A stretch of 64,000 nt of DNA from Antarcticirhabdus aurantiaca (GCF_009765365.1 NZ_VTOM01000024.1:1-64000), one strand, 5' to 3'. Shown: positions 17,454 to 25,650, counted from the stretch's first letter. Notes: generated by a model not told the origin, from the sequence alone. Numbers and translations are program-made.

Positions 17454-18716
17454 ATGCGCCGGGACGACCTGTCGGAAGCCGTGAAGCAGAGGCTGAAGCG
17501 GTATCCGCCGCCTTACGACAACCACTACGGCGTAGTCGTGGCCCCGCCGCCGGTAGACGGCATCCCTCTCGCCGAACTGACCGCGACCCACGCGGCCGCG
17601 TTGGCGGCCATGGCGGAGATCGACACGACCGCGACGACGATTCCCGACAGCTTCATCTTCAACCGCCTGCTCCAACGTCAGGAGGCGCTCGGCTCATCCG
17701 CGATCGAGGGAACCCACAGCACGCTCGACGAACTGTTGCGGGCGGACGATCCCGAGGATGAAACGGTCACCTCCGCCGCCAGGCAGGTCCGCGAGTACGC
17801 CATCGCCTTGGAGAGCCTGATCCCGGAGGCTCGAGACCGAGGTCAGTCGATCTTCGACCTGGATCTCATCCGCAGGCTTCATCGGGACGTCATGCGGCAC
17901 GATCCCGACTACGGGGACGCGCCCGGCGAGTTCCGCGACCGGGTGGTCTGGATCGGCGGCACCGGCGACATCTCGAGGTCCATCTGGAACCCGCCACCGG
18001 CCGAGGACGTCGTGCCGAGCCTCGAGGGAACCCTCTCCTACATGCGGGGCGAGGACATGCACATGATGCATCAGAGCATCGTCGGGCGAATGGCGGTCGC
18101 CCACGCCCACTTCGAAGCGGTACATCCGTTCCGCGACGGAAACGGACGCGTGGGCCGCCTCTTGCTGCCCCTCATGATGGCGGCCGAAGGACATGTCCCA
18201 CTTTACCTCTCGTCCTTCATCGAGGACCGGAAGACGGACTACGCGAACGCGTTGAAGGACGCCCAGCAACGAGGTCGTTGGGCGTCCATGATCGGCTTCA
18301 TGTCGACGGCCGTCGTCGAGACCGTCGCGGAGTTGCGTGTCACCCAGGAGTGCGTCGCGGCGATCAGGGCCGACTGGGAGACCAGACGTCGCTTCAGGAG
18401 GAACTCCGCCTCGGCACGCACACTCGATATCCTGTTAAAATACCCGGTCGTCACCATCAACCGTCTGGCCGCCCTTCTTGAGGTCACCTTCGCGCAGGCG
18501 GCGATAGCGGTGCGCCAGTTGGAAGAAGTGGGGATCCTTCGCGAACGCACCGGCTTCGCCAGGAACAGGATCTTCGCGGCCGACGAGATCCTGACAGTGA
18601 TGAATCGTCCGTTCGGGTCGGAACCGGAATGGGAACCTCGAACGCCCGTCGCCGACGCTCGGGTGCCGGAACCGGACACGACATCGGAAGTGTCGCCGAG
18701 CCCCAGGCTGTCGTGA
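17454..18716 (+). CDS. Fic family protein (AMP-transferase) with winged-helix tail
   Basis: A 420-residue Fic-domain enzyme, probably adding AMP to target-protein hydroxyls. The active-site loop HPFRDGNGRVGR lies at residues 224-235. The inhibitory motif SSAIEG (Ser81-Gly86, the (S/T)xxxE(G/N) consensus) is N-terminal to the Fic core in the same chain, making it a class II self-inhibited enzyme. Its C-terminal third (YPVVTINRLAALLEVTFAQAAIAVRQLEEVGILRE) is a winged-helix DNA-binding domain, the usual architecture of 'Fic family protein' with DUF4172/HTH parts. The in-frame ATG at 17388 precedes a non-family stretch, so I start at 17454. It lies between the two CBASS systems, downstream of the repeat array; it may bind DNA and regulate itself. 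Confidence 0.88.
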   Translation: MRRDDLSEAVKQRLKRYPPPYDNHYGVVVAPPPVDGIPLAELTATHAAALAAMAEIDTTATTIPDSFIFNRLLQRQEALGSSAIEGTHSTLDELLRADDPEDETVTSAARQVREYAIALESLIPEARDRGQSIFDLDLIRRLHRDVMRHDPDYGDAPGEFRDRVVWIGGTGDISRSIWNPPPAEDVVPSLEGTLSYMRGEDMHMMHQSIVGRMAVAHAHFEAVHPFRDGNGRVGRLLLPLMMAAEGHVPLYLSSFIEDRKTDYANALKDAQQRGRWASMIGFMSTAVVETVAELRVTQECVAAIRADWETRRRFRRNSASARTLDILLKYPVVTINRLAALLEVTFAQAAIAVRQLEEVGILRERTGFARNRIFAADEILTVMNRPFGSEPEWEPRTPVADARVPEPDTTSEVSPSPRLS

Positions 18717-18857
18717 CCAAATCCACTGACGCCGCGTCGGAGCGCCACCTGGGGCATGCCCCGGCCCAGACTCGCCGGCTCGACGACACGCCCCTCGCCG
18801 GCGCTCGGCACAGGCTGCGCGAGCCGGCTACGACGAGCCGTCGTTCGCAGGTCCAGG

Positions 18858-19856
18858 TCATTTGGACAGGAACATCCGACGCACGCCGTCTCCGGCTCCG
18901 TCCATGATCGTGCGCGCCATGCCCGGCAGCTCCACGCTCGCCCGTGCGAAGTCGTCCATCGGGATGAGGTCGTCGCTCTCCGGAGCGTCGAGACGCACGA
19001 GGTTCTGTCGGCCGATCAGGAGACCCGCCTGCCCCAAGGCATCCATCGACTGCGCCCGCGAAGCGACCTCGAGTGCACCGCGCCAGTCGAACAGCCCACC
19101 GTGCTTCTGACGCCCGCTGATCGAGTAGCGCGCCTGCCCGCATCCGATGCTGAGGATCTGGACGTCGCTCCTGTCGATCTCGAAACATGCAAGGGCGTCG
19201 ACGAGGGCGTTCATGACGGGATTGTTCGTCCAGATGCCTCCGTCGACCATGACGTGGCCGTTGAGGTCGAACGTTCCCAGGAAGGTCGGGGCCGCGGACG
19301 TCGCGCAGGCGACGGCGACCATCTTCTCCTTGCCGTCGCGCTTGTAGTCCGGATGATGCGGCGTCTTGAAGATGTAGGGCTCGCCGTGCACGCCCTCGAA
19401 GGCCGGAACGACTAGTCGAGCTGTCGCCTCGCCGAAGAGGGTGTCGTCGAAGACCCGACGTAGCTCGCCCTCGAGGTTCCGCCTGTCGTGCTTGGAGCGG
19501 ACGAACCGGCGGACCTTGCCGAGAATGCGGTCGACCGGCCCTGCGGGCGGCGGGAACACGTGGTCGCCCCGATCGAGATAGAACTTCAGGATCTCGTTCG
19601 CCGTCATGCCCTTTCCCAGGCCGAGCGCGATGATCCCGCCCGTCGACGTGCCCGCGATCATGTCGAAGCACGGCGCGACCGATCTGCCCTCCAGAAAGCG
19701 GTCCTCGCACTGCGCGAGGATGGCGGCCGGCAGGATGCCGCGGATGCCCCCGCCGTCGATGCTCAGGATCCTGAAGGGGCGGCCTTCGAGCCACGGCTGG
19801 CGCTGGCGCGTCCGATGGATGGTCCCGTCGGATCTTCTGGGAGGCGCCGGCGTCAT
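18858..19856 (-). CDS. CBASS effector: patatin-like phospholipase (CapV type)
   Basis: Membrane-degrading lipase triggered by cyclic dinucleotide, killing the infected cell. The 332-residue product has the oxyanion loop DGGGIRG (residues 34-40), the nucleophile Ser71 in GTSTG, and the catalytic Asp205 in VDGGIWTNNP. All three elements are intact. The ATG at 19856 overlaps the stop of the preceding E2 gene (ATGA), so the frame extending upstream to 20276 is not used. It is the last gene of the three-gene CBASS operon. Known CapV enzymes respond to 3',3'-cGAMP; whether this one does is inference. Confidence 0.92.
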   Translation of the reverse strand: MTPAPPRRSDGTIHRTRQRQPWLEGRPFRILSIDGGGIRGILPAAILAQCEDRFLEGRSVAPCFDMIAGTSTGGIIALGLGKGMTANEILKFYLDRGDHVFPPPAGPVDRILGKVRRFVRSKHDRRNLEGELRRVFDDTLFGEATARLVVPAFEGVHGEPYIFKTPHHPDYKRDGKEKMVAVACATSAAPTFLGTFDLNGHVMVDGGIWTNNPVMNALVDALACFEIDRSDVQILSIGCGQARYSISGRQKHGGLFDWRGALEVASRAQSMDALGQAGLLIGRQNLVRLDAPESDDLIPMDDFARASVELPGMARTIMDGAGDGVRRMFLSK

Positions 19857-20323
19857 CGCATCGCCCTCCGGGTGTCCTCGTCGCCTGTCGGGTGACGACC
19901 ACCGCCCGACCAGATCCCCGTGACCGTCCAGAACTCGTAGAAGGTCAGCCAGTCGACCGTCCAAGGGACGGTGGTCTCGGCGAGCGGCATGGCGGGTGTC
20001 CACTCGTCCGTCTCCGGATCGAAGAGGCAAAGCTCCGGCCGAGGGCGGAGAGCCCCGTAGACGTGGGGAAGAGGTCCTTCCTCGTTCCCCTCCCGTCTGA
20101 GGAGCCGCGGCCTGATCACCGTGACCACCGGCTGATCCCTCAGAGGATCGAACGTCTCCGGCGTCAGAGGCACCTGGTAGGCGACGCGGACCAGGAAGTC
20201 CTGGAACGACGGTCGCAGCAAGCCCCTCCAAACGGCCGACCTCGGATCGAGCTTGCGGCCGCGGAGCTGAGGCCACCGCGCCCTCATGCCCGACAACTGG
20301 TCCTCGATGGAAAGGAACGTCAT
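19853..20323 (-). CDS. CBASS E2-like protein (type II-short Cap2)
   Basis: A 156-residue protein with an E2 ubiquitin-conjugating-like fold. It has a single cysteine, Cys99 in RPELCLFDP, in the spot of the catalytic cysteine of bacterial E2 proteins, followed by the family signature (PWTVDWLTFYEFWTVTGIWSGGG). Unlike full Cap2 it has no E1 domain, and no Cap3 peptidase gene is nearby; this matches type II-short CBASS. Family knowledge: in type II-short systems the E2 alone joins its cysteine to the CD-NTase C-terminus and raises alarm synthesis. It overlaps the CD-NTase and patatin genes by four bases each, so the three are translationally coupled. Confidence 0.88.
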   Translation of the reverse strand: MTFLSIEDQLSGMRARWPQLRGRKLDPRSAVWRGLLRPSFQDFLVRVAYQVPLTPETFDPLRDQPVVTVIRPRLLRREGNEEGPLPHVYGALRPRPELCLFDPETDEWTPAMPLAETTVPWTVDWLTFYEFWTVTGIWSGGGRHPTGDEDTRRAMR

Positions 20324-21582
20324 CCCACTCGATCCCCGTAGAAGGTGTGCGGACGGGCCGCGACCGGCGTCACGGCGGCGACGCCGGTCAGCAAGCCGGG
20401 CGCCTTGTGGAGCCGAAGCCCTCCGTGCCTGAAGTACGAGTGGCCTCCGTCCGCGACGACCTTGCCGGTACGGCGCATCTGATCCTCGATCACCCGCCCG
20501 ACCACTCCCTTGCCGAACCAGGTCCGGAGCCGGTCCGTCACCTCGACCAACGGCATGTCGCGGTCGCGGATGGCTTCGAGATCGGCGACGAAGCGCCCGA
20601 GGATCCCGGAGAACTCACGCTGCTGCGTCAGGGTCTCCGGCCACCTGTCCGTGAAGACGTCGTCGGGATGGGCTGGATTGCAGACGTGGACCAGCCTGCC
20701 CTCGGCCGTGGCGGCGTCGAGGTCGCGCTTCACGAAGCGGCAGAGGCGGATGAGCATGTCCGAGAGCTTCTGGTCGGGCGAGGCCGCGTGCCCGGCGAAG
20801 CAGGACAGCATCACCGACGGCGGGATGCGCCCGGGACGCTCCCCGTAGACGACGTTGCGCATCCGCTTCAGGAGCTGCAGAGCGACGACCGCGCTGTTCT
20901 TGATCTCGAAGGCCGTCTGCGGCGGGACGTCCTCAACCTCTGCGTCCGCACGTTCCGCCAGCCAGCCGCGCTCCTCACGCAGGCGGCGGCTGTAGGCGTC
21001 GGCGAACTTGCGTTCGTAGGGCGTGCGGCCCGTGAACCAGCGGGCGAAGCCCCAGGCGTTCATGTCGACGACCATGTGCGTCGCCGCGGGCGAATTCTCC
21101 TTCGCGTGGAAGATGACGCTCTCGCGCTCCGGCGTCCCGGCGAGCCGGACGGCCGGCGTCACGTCGATGTGCATGCCGTCCGAGTATTCGAAGGTCACGC
21201 AGCGGGTCTGCCGGACGACCCTCTTCACGTTGTAGCCCTTGGACGCCTCGTAGAGGAGGTCTAGGACGGCGTCCGGATCCGAGTCCGTCGACACGTGGAG
21301 GTCGGCGACGACGTCCAGGTCGTAGTCCTCGTCGGTCCAACGTGAGGAGATGGTCGCGTCGATGGCCATCGAGCCCTGCGGGTAGAAGATCCGCACGAGG
21401 TCCTGGAGGGGGCTGCCGTCTCGTTCGATGTGCTTGCGGATGGCCTCGTAGCGCGCCACCGCCAGAGCGTGCAGGCCCGGCGGTAGCTGCACGTTGATCG
21501 CGATCTCCGCGAGGATCGCGTCGAATCGGTGCTCGAATGGATCTCGCCCTTCGTTCGGGAATTGACGTGGAACCAAGCTCAT
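20320..21582 (-). CDS. CBASS cyclic-oligonucleotide synthase (CD-NTase), type II-short system
   Basis: Synthesises the cyclic nucleotide that activates the patatin effector. A 420-residue nucleotidyltransferase: GS at residues 70-71 (YPQGSMAIDAT), Asp88 and Asp90 (DEDYDLDVV) and third aspartate Asp140 (HIDVTPAV). The C-terminus ends with a short flexible tail (TPVAARPHTFYGDRVG), the element an E2 partner would join to in this class; the final residue is glycine, which agrees with thioester-type conjugation. First gene of the operon, divergent from the sigma-factor unit across 144 bases. Only distantly like the CD-NTase at 13.6 kb: the two share motifs but differ elsewhere, so they are separate systems rather than a duplication. 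Confidence 0.92.
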   Translation of the reverse strand: MSLVPRQFPNEGRDPFEHRFDAILAEIAINVQLPPGLHALAVARYEAIRKHIERDGSPLQDLVRIFYPQGSMAIDATISSRWTDEDYDLDVVADLHVSTDSDPDAVLDLLYEASKGYNVKRVVRQTRCVTFEYSDGMHIDVTPAVRLAGTPERESVIFHAKENSPAATHMVVDMNAWGFARWFTGRTPYERKFADAYSRRLREERGWLAERADAEVEDVPPQTAFEIKNSAVVALQLLKRMRNVVYGERPGRIPPSVMLSCFAGHAASPDQKLSDMLIRLCRFVKRDLDAATAEGRLVHVCNPAHPDDVFTDRWPETLTQQREFSGILGRFVADLEAIRDRDMPLVEVTDRLRTWFGKGVVGRVIEDQMRRTGKVVADGGHSYFRHGGLRLHKAPGLLTGVAAVTPVAARPHTFYGDRVG

Positions 21583-21726
21583 CTTCTTTCTCCGAACCGT
21601 CGCGCCGAGCGCCCTTGCCTGAAATGCTCACGACGGGTTCAATCGCGACGTGGGAAGATCGCGGTGTCGTAATCGTCGACCGTCCGAGCACTACCGGTAG
21701 GCGCCAACGACGACGCGAGGAGCGTG
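21583..21726. promoter_or_regulatory. Shared divergent promoter region of CBASS 2 and the sigma/ImmA unit
   Basis: 144 bases between the CD-NTase start (minus) and the sigma-factor start (plus) must hold the promoters of both units. I see no clear CapH-type palindrome and no convincing -35/-10 pair. The close divergent layout is the main ground for suggesting that the plus-strand unit controls the CBASS operon. Confidence 0.45.
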
Positions 21727-22338
21727 ATGGAGGAAGCTGCGCGAAGTGCGGGATCCGAGCCGGACGAACCGGAGCGGATCCCCTGCGAGGAGATGGCGGA
21801 GGCGCTGCGCTCCTTGACCGGCGAGCAGATGCGGCGCGTCGAGCGGTACGCCCGCAACCTTTGCCTGGGCGGCGGGCGTGACCCGGACGAACTGATCGGG
21901 GAGGCCTTCTGCGCGATCATGCTCGGCGACAGGACTTGCAGGCGCGGAGTGGATCCCGTTGCGTTCCTGGCAGGGAGCATGAGGAGCATCCTCTGGAACG
22001 AGGTGCGCAAGGATCGTCGCAACGTGCCGCTTCCCGAGGAGAACGGCGAGGTGCTCGTTCCGAAGGAAGTCATGACGGATCCACGTGACGAGAGCGAACT
22101 CGTCGACGCCGCCCGTCGCGAACGACTCTTCGAGATGAAGGACGCTCTGGAGACCGCGCTTCTCGAGGCGGAAGACGAAGAATGCCTGCGCCTCTACCAG
22201 GCCAAGGAGAAAGGTCTCAGGGGCGCCGCGCTGGCGGAGGAGCTGCAGGTGGACCAGACCCGTCTTCCAACGATCCTCACGCGCCTGAGACGCGCCGTCC
22301 GTCGTGTGACCGATGCCTTACCACACCAGATCGATTGA
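21727..22338 (+). CDS. Sigma-70-like RNA polymerase sigma factor
   Basis: A 203-residue protein with the two-domain layout of a small sigma factor. Residues about 45-105 resemble region 2 (RNLCLGGGRDPDELIGEAFCAIML, later SMRSILWNEVRKDRRN), and the C-terminal part (DEECLRLYQAKEKGLRGAALAEELQVDQTRLPTILTRLRRAVRRV) resembles region 4 with its helix-turn-helix. Region 3 is absent. GAGGAG lies 6 bases before the ATG. It heads a three-gene unit. Inference: it may drive the divergent CBASS operon, or the whole defence region, when released by the protease. Alternatively it is a DNA-binding regulator that has lost sigma function. Confidence 0.75.
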   Translation: MEEAARSAGSEPDEPERIPCEEMAEALRSLTGEQMRRVERYARNLCLGGGRDPDELIGEAFCAIMLGDRTCRRGVDPVAFLAGSMRSILWNEVRKDRRNVPLPEENGEVLVPKEVMTDPRDESELVDAARRERLFEMKDALETALLEAEDEECLRLYQAKEKGLRGAALAEELQVDQTRLPTILTRLRRAVRRVTDALPHQID

Positions 22339-22372
22339 CGGACGAGATGCCACCACGAGAGACCATCCTGCC

Positions 22373-22741
22373 ATGACCGGGACCGAGAAGGACTTCGAAC
22401 TGCTGATCGCCGACATCCTCGCCGCCGACGACGACGCCCCCGCCGACCCGAAAGGCCGTGAGCCGGGCGCGATGTACCGCGCCGCGTTCGCCGCCGCCGA
22501 GGCGCGAGCGGCTCAGGAGCGACGTCGTCGGGCGCGGGAAGGTCTCGCCGCCCACAAGGCCAGAGGCGTGGTCGGCGAGGCGCAGGTGGCGGACGCGCGT
22601 GCCAAGCTGGCGCGGCTGTCGATCGCGAACGACGACGGCGGCAAGCTGACGATGGCTGCGCGCAAGCAGTCGAGCGACGGCTCCGGCGACGCCGACGTCC
22701 TCGCGCAGGCGCTCGCCGAACTCGCGGCGCGCGAAGACTGA
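22373..22741 (+). CDS. Small charged helical protein between sigma factor and ImmA/IrrE protease
   Basis: A 122-residue soluble, alanine- and charge-rich, mostly helical protein with no helix-turn-helix that I can see. The N-terminus is acidic (ELLIADILAADDDAPAD), the middle is strongly basic (AAEARAAQERRRRAREGLAAHKARG), and the end is helical. Its last base overlaps the ATG of the protease (TGATG). In known ImmA/IrrE pairs the preceding gene is the protease's substrate, usually a repressor with an HTH; here that position is filled by a non-HTH protein. Inference: an anti-sigma factor or adaptor that the protease cleaves. The frame extends upstream to 22313, but the ATG at 22373 starts just after the sigma stop and fits better. 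Confidence 0.65.
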   Translation: MTGTEKDFELLIADILAADDDAPADPKGREPGAMYRAAFAAAEARAAQERRRRAREGLAAHKARGVVGEAQVADARAKLARLSIANDDGGKLTMAARKQSSDGSGDADVLAQALAELAARED

Positions 22742-23514
22742 TGGTCCGGACCTCGGCTCCGTCCCCCGGAGAGCGCGTGCTGCGCGACCTCGGCATGACG
22801 GAGCCGGAGGACATCGACCTCGAACTCGTCGCCTGGCACCTGGGCGTCACGATCAAGACCGTCGCCCTCACGACCTGCGAGGCCTGCATCGTCGGAAACG
22901 AACGGCACGCGGTGATCTGCGTCGACGAGACCCGGAGCCCGGAGCGCCGACGCTTCTCGATCGGTCATGAACTGGGGCACTGGCATCACCACCGCGGACG
23001 CCATCTGATCTGCCGGGCCGACGAGATCGCGAGGGGCTCGGGCAAGCAACTCGAGCAGGAGGCGGACGCCTACGCCGCCGATCTCCTCATCCCGCCTTCC
23101 ATGCTCAAGGCCGGGCTTCGGGACTACAAGAAGGTCGACCTGAGGACGCTGAGGGAACTACGCGGCCGGTTCCAGACGAGCCTGACGTCGATCGCGATCG
23201 CCATCGCCCGGTCGGACCGCTTCCCCATGGCCGTCGTCTGCAGTCGTCCCGACGGGCGGCATTGGGCGGCGAGAGCGCCAAGCCTGTCGCGGTGGTGGCG
23301 CCTTCGCACGGACGTCGACAGGGAAAGCCTGGCGGGCCGCATGCTGGCCGATCCGAACGAACCCGAAAGCAGGTACGCCAGCAGGATCGGCGCGGACGCC
23401 TGGTTCACGACCGAGGGTGCAGACCGGTACGAGGTCGTCGAGCAGAGCTATCGAAGCTCCGACGACGAGGTGGTCACGATCATCGGCATCCTCGACGAAC
23501 GCATGATGTCCTGA
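22741..23514 (+). CDS. ImmA/IrrE family metallopeptidase with an extra C-terminal domain
   Basis: A 257-residue zinc protease. HELGH (residues 76-80) is the zinc site, with the third ligand Glu107 in EQEADAYAADLLIPP, the ImmA/IrrE signature. Family members include CapP, which cleaves the CBASS repressor CapH. Residues 182-257 form a separate C-terminal domain (LSRWWRLRTDVD...SYRSSDDEVVTIIGILDERMMS). A nearly identical copy stands alone at 31932-32186, so this domain is modular. Translationally coupled to the small protein. Likely role: signal-dependent cleavage of a regulator that controls the nearby genes; the signal could be single-stranded DNA, as for CapP, or sensed by the C-terminal domain. 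Role is inferred. Confidence 0.85.
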   Translation: MVRTSAPSPGERVLRDLGMTEPEDIDLELVAWHLGVTIKTVALTTCEACIVGNERHAVICVDETRSPERRRFSIGHELGHWHHHRGRHLICRADEIARGSGKQLEQEADAYAADLLIPPSMLKAGLRDYKKVDLRTLRELRGRFQTSLTSIAIAIARSDRFPMAVVCSRPDGRHWAARAPSLSRWWRLRTDVDRESLAGRMLADPNEPESRYASRIGADAWFTTEGADRYEVVEQSYRSSDDEVVTIIGILDERMMS

Positions 23515-23871
23515 CCGAGGTGCCGGTCGGCGCCCACGCGGCGGGCGTCGCCCGCTTCGCACGCGGCCCCGCGCCCACACCTGCGTCGCCAACCGGTCGG
23601 AACATCCTCGCGAACGCGGGCGAGCCGACGGATTCCCAGCTTGCACCTCCTGTCGGAGCGGCCGGCTTGGAAGGCGATCAAGCTCACGCCCACGCTCGGG
23701 ACAGCCGAAGCCCCTTGCGGAGAGACGATCTCCGGTAGCTCCGCCCGGCGCCGGCCGGGCGGAGCTTGAGCGTGAGCTTTCAGGCAAGGATGTAACGCTT
23801 GCCCATCCATCATGGCGCATCCACGCCGGCTGTCCAGATCCGGTTCCTTCAGCCGGCGAAGCCACCGCGGG
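23515..23871. other. Intergenic region at the defence/copper boundary
   Basis: About 360 bases between the ImmA-type gene and the converging lipoprotein gene. It contains the strong hairpin at 23737-23766; I see no gene. Confidence 0.5.
23737..23766. terminator. Strong hairpin between converging units
   Basis: Arms AGCTCCGCCCGG and CCGGGCGGAGCT form a 12-base-pair stem with a short loop. No clear T-tract follows. Its place between converging transcription units favours a terminator or insulator. Confidence 0.55.
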
Positions 23872-24456
23872 TCAGGTGTTCATCGCCCGCAGCGTCTCGA
23901 TGTAGGTCTTGGGGAAAAGCAGCGAATTGGGCGCCCTCAGCCCCATGTGGTTCGCGATCTTCCCGACGAAGGTGCTGCAGTTGTAGAGGACGGCGTGCCA
24001 GACGGGCGAACTCGCCTGGAGGCGGCGGATGTAGCCGACGACGTCCTCGTATTCCCGCCGGTTCAGATCGATGCGGTAGCGCGCCGTCATGTACCGGTCC
24101 TCGAGGTCGCCGTCGCTCGGCCCCGTCTCCGAGGGAACCGGCACGAGATGACCCAGCACGTAGGGCACGTCGCTGGTCGAGGCCGGATGAAGGCCGGCCA
24201 CCTCGCGGGTCAGGATCTTGCCCGACCGGTCGCGCCTGCCGAACATCGCGAAGGTGTGGCCGTAGCTCTCCGCGGAGCGGGCCCGGAACTCGATGTAGTA
24301 GAGCCCCTCGTCGACGGTCCCTTCCGACTCGGCGAAGGCGGTCGTCCGCACGGCCGGCGAAGACGCCGCCTCGAGGTTCCCTTCGTCTGCCGAGACGCAT
24401 CCCGCGAGGAGGCCGAGCGCGAGGAGGACGGACGTCGTCCCGATGGTGCGAAGCAT
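23872..24456 (-). CDS. Lipoprotein with a papain-like Cys motif (unassigned family)
   Basis: A 194-residue protein with a lipoprotein signal (LLALGLLAGC, lipidated Cys19), so it is anchored in the envelope. The mature part has YNCSTFVGKIANHMGL near residues 158-173, with a conserved Asn-Cys-Ser followed by helix, and YGHTFAMFG near residue 65. Such a His/Cys pair in this order is reminiscent of permuted papain-fold (NlpC/P60- or DUF4105-like) enzymes; the catalytic role is inferred. A paralogue ends at the right edge of the window. Minus strand, last gene of the copper-side genes. Confidence 0.75.
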   Translation of the reverse strand: MLRTIGTTSVLLALGLLAGCVSADEGNLEAASSPAVRTTAFAESEGTVDEGLYYIEFRARSAESYGHTFAMFGRRDRSGKILTREVAGLHPASTSDVPYVLGHLVPVPSETGPSDGDLEDRYMTARYRIDLNRREYEDVVGYIRRLQASSPVWHAVLYNCSTFVGKIANHMGLRAPNSLLFPKTYIETLRAMNT

Positions 24457-24595
24457 GTTGCTGATCCCGTTGTCCGCCGGCGATCGACCGGCACTCGTGA
24501 CGATGGGCGGCGGCCGACCCGGCCACCGCTCGCTTGGACGAAGGTCGGCCGGGCCGCGGCGATGCGCGTCCGGCCGATCCTCGCGGCGCTTCGTC

Positions 24596-25072
24596 TCAGA
24601 AGGCGTCGCGCATCGATGCGGCGCCGGCTCCGGCGAAGGTGCCCTGCGCGACGGCGGCGCGAGCCGCCTCCTCGCCGTAGCGGCGGCTCGTCTCCGAACC
24701 CGGAACGGCGAACGGACGGACCACCTCGGTCCCTGCGCTCGGAGCGCCTTCGGCGGCGCCCGCGAACGTCCCGGACGCGACCGCGGCCCGGCTCGCCTCC
24801 TCGGCGGCCCGGAAGCTCGACTCGGAGCCGACGAGGCCGAAGGTCGGCCGCGATTCGACGGCAGGGTCGGCGTAGCCGAAGGTTCGGGGCTGGTGGACGA
24901 CGAGGCTGTGGTCGCGGTCGGAGGCGAGATGGCCGCCCGACGCGACGGCGCGACGCTCGGCCTCCTCGTGCTGGCGGATGCCGTATTCGGACCTGAGCGC
25001 GGTTCCGCCGGCCAGGGCCGGTGCCGTTCCGAGGACCAGGAGGACGGCCGTCGCGACGATTCGGTTCTTCAT
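24596..25072 (-). CDS. Secreted repeat protein, hypothetical
   Basis: A 158-residue protein with a cleavable signal peptide (VLLVLGTAPALAGG). The mature part contains a repeated unit: ASRAAVASGTFAG, then AARAAVAQGTFAG, each preceded by a Tyr/Phe-containing strand. No cysteine, no histidine cluster. GGAG lies 7 bases before this ATG; a second ATG two codons earlier is only 3 bases from it. Family not recognised; repeats like these occur in small periplasmic DUF4148-type proteins. It lies in the string of minus-strand genes behind the copper operon. Confidence 0.65.
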   Translation of the reverse strand: MKNRIVATAVLLVLGTAPALAGGTALRSEYGIRQHEEAERRAVASGGHLASDRDHSLVVHQPRTFGYADPAVESRPTFGLVGSESSFRAAEEASRAAVASGTFAGAAEGAPSAGTEVVRPFAVPGSETSRRYGEEAARAAVAQGTFAGAGAASMRDAF

Positions 25073-25275
25073 GTTCATTCTCCAGTGCGCCCGGTCGTAC
25101 GGACCTGCCGGCGCATCTTCGCTGTGGAGTTCGGGCTTCCGCGCAGCCTCCGGCCGCCGACGCGTCGCGTCGGAGGACGTCGGACTCGAGGATCGCCCGG
25201 TCGGTCTGCGCTTCCCGCACGGGTCGTGCGGTTCGATCCCTTCGGACCGGTCGCAGCCGGCCTCGGAAGGGACGA

Positions 25276-25650
25276 TCACAAGGAGCGTGGAGGACCGATC
25301 GGCACCGGCGGTTCGATGCCGTCCATGGGAGAGGCCGCGGAACCTGCCTGATCCACGATCCGCCAGTCGCGCTCCCGGGCTTCGTCCGAGGCGTCGACCC
25401 GCAACTGCGGGCAGTGGATGTCGCAGTGCGAGCGCGGCACGGCCTCGTGACCGGAAGACCGACCGCTCGACACGGACGCCTGCTCGGAAGCGGCTGACAC
25501 GACCTCGGCGGCCCGGATCTCGGCAGGGTTTGCGGCGGACGCGACGGACCGCGCCGGCGGCCCGTGCGGCGGCGTCGAAGCGGAGGGCATGCCACCCGCG
25601 ACGACGGAAATGGCGAACAGGACGACAAGAAGGATCCGGATCGGCGTCAT
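25276..25650 (-). CDS. CopL-like small secreted protein
   Basis: A 124-residue protein with a hydrophobic N-terminal signal (MTPIRILLVVLFAISVVAGG) and a histidine/cysteine motif HCDIHCPQL near residue 85 that could bind copper. It belongs by appearance to the group of CopL/DUF2946-like small secreted proteins seen several times in this island. The upstream frame to 25794 is arginine-rich and not coding in style, so I start at the ATG at 25650. Confidence 0.65.
   Translation of the reverse strand: MTPIRILLVVLFAISVVAGGMPSASTPPHGPPARSVASAANPAEIRAAEVVSAASEQASVSSGRSSGHEAVPRSHCDIHCPQLRVDASDEARERDWRIVDQAGSAASPMDGIEPPVPIGPPRSL

Noticed and set aside
11903-23871. Prophage or integrative element with integrase
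   Set aside because: No integrase, recombinase, transposase, capsid or relaxase gene is visible, and I found no clear flanking attachment repeats.
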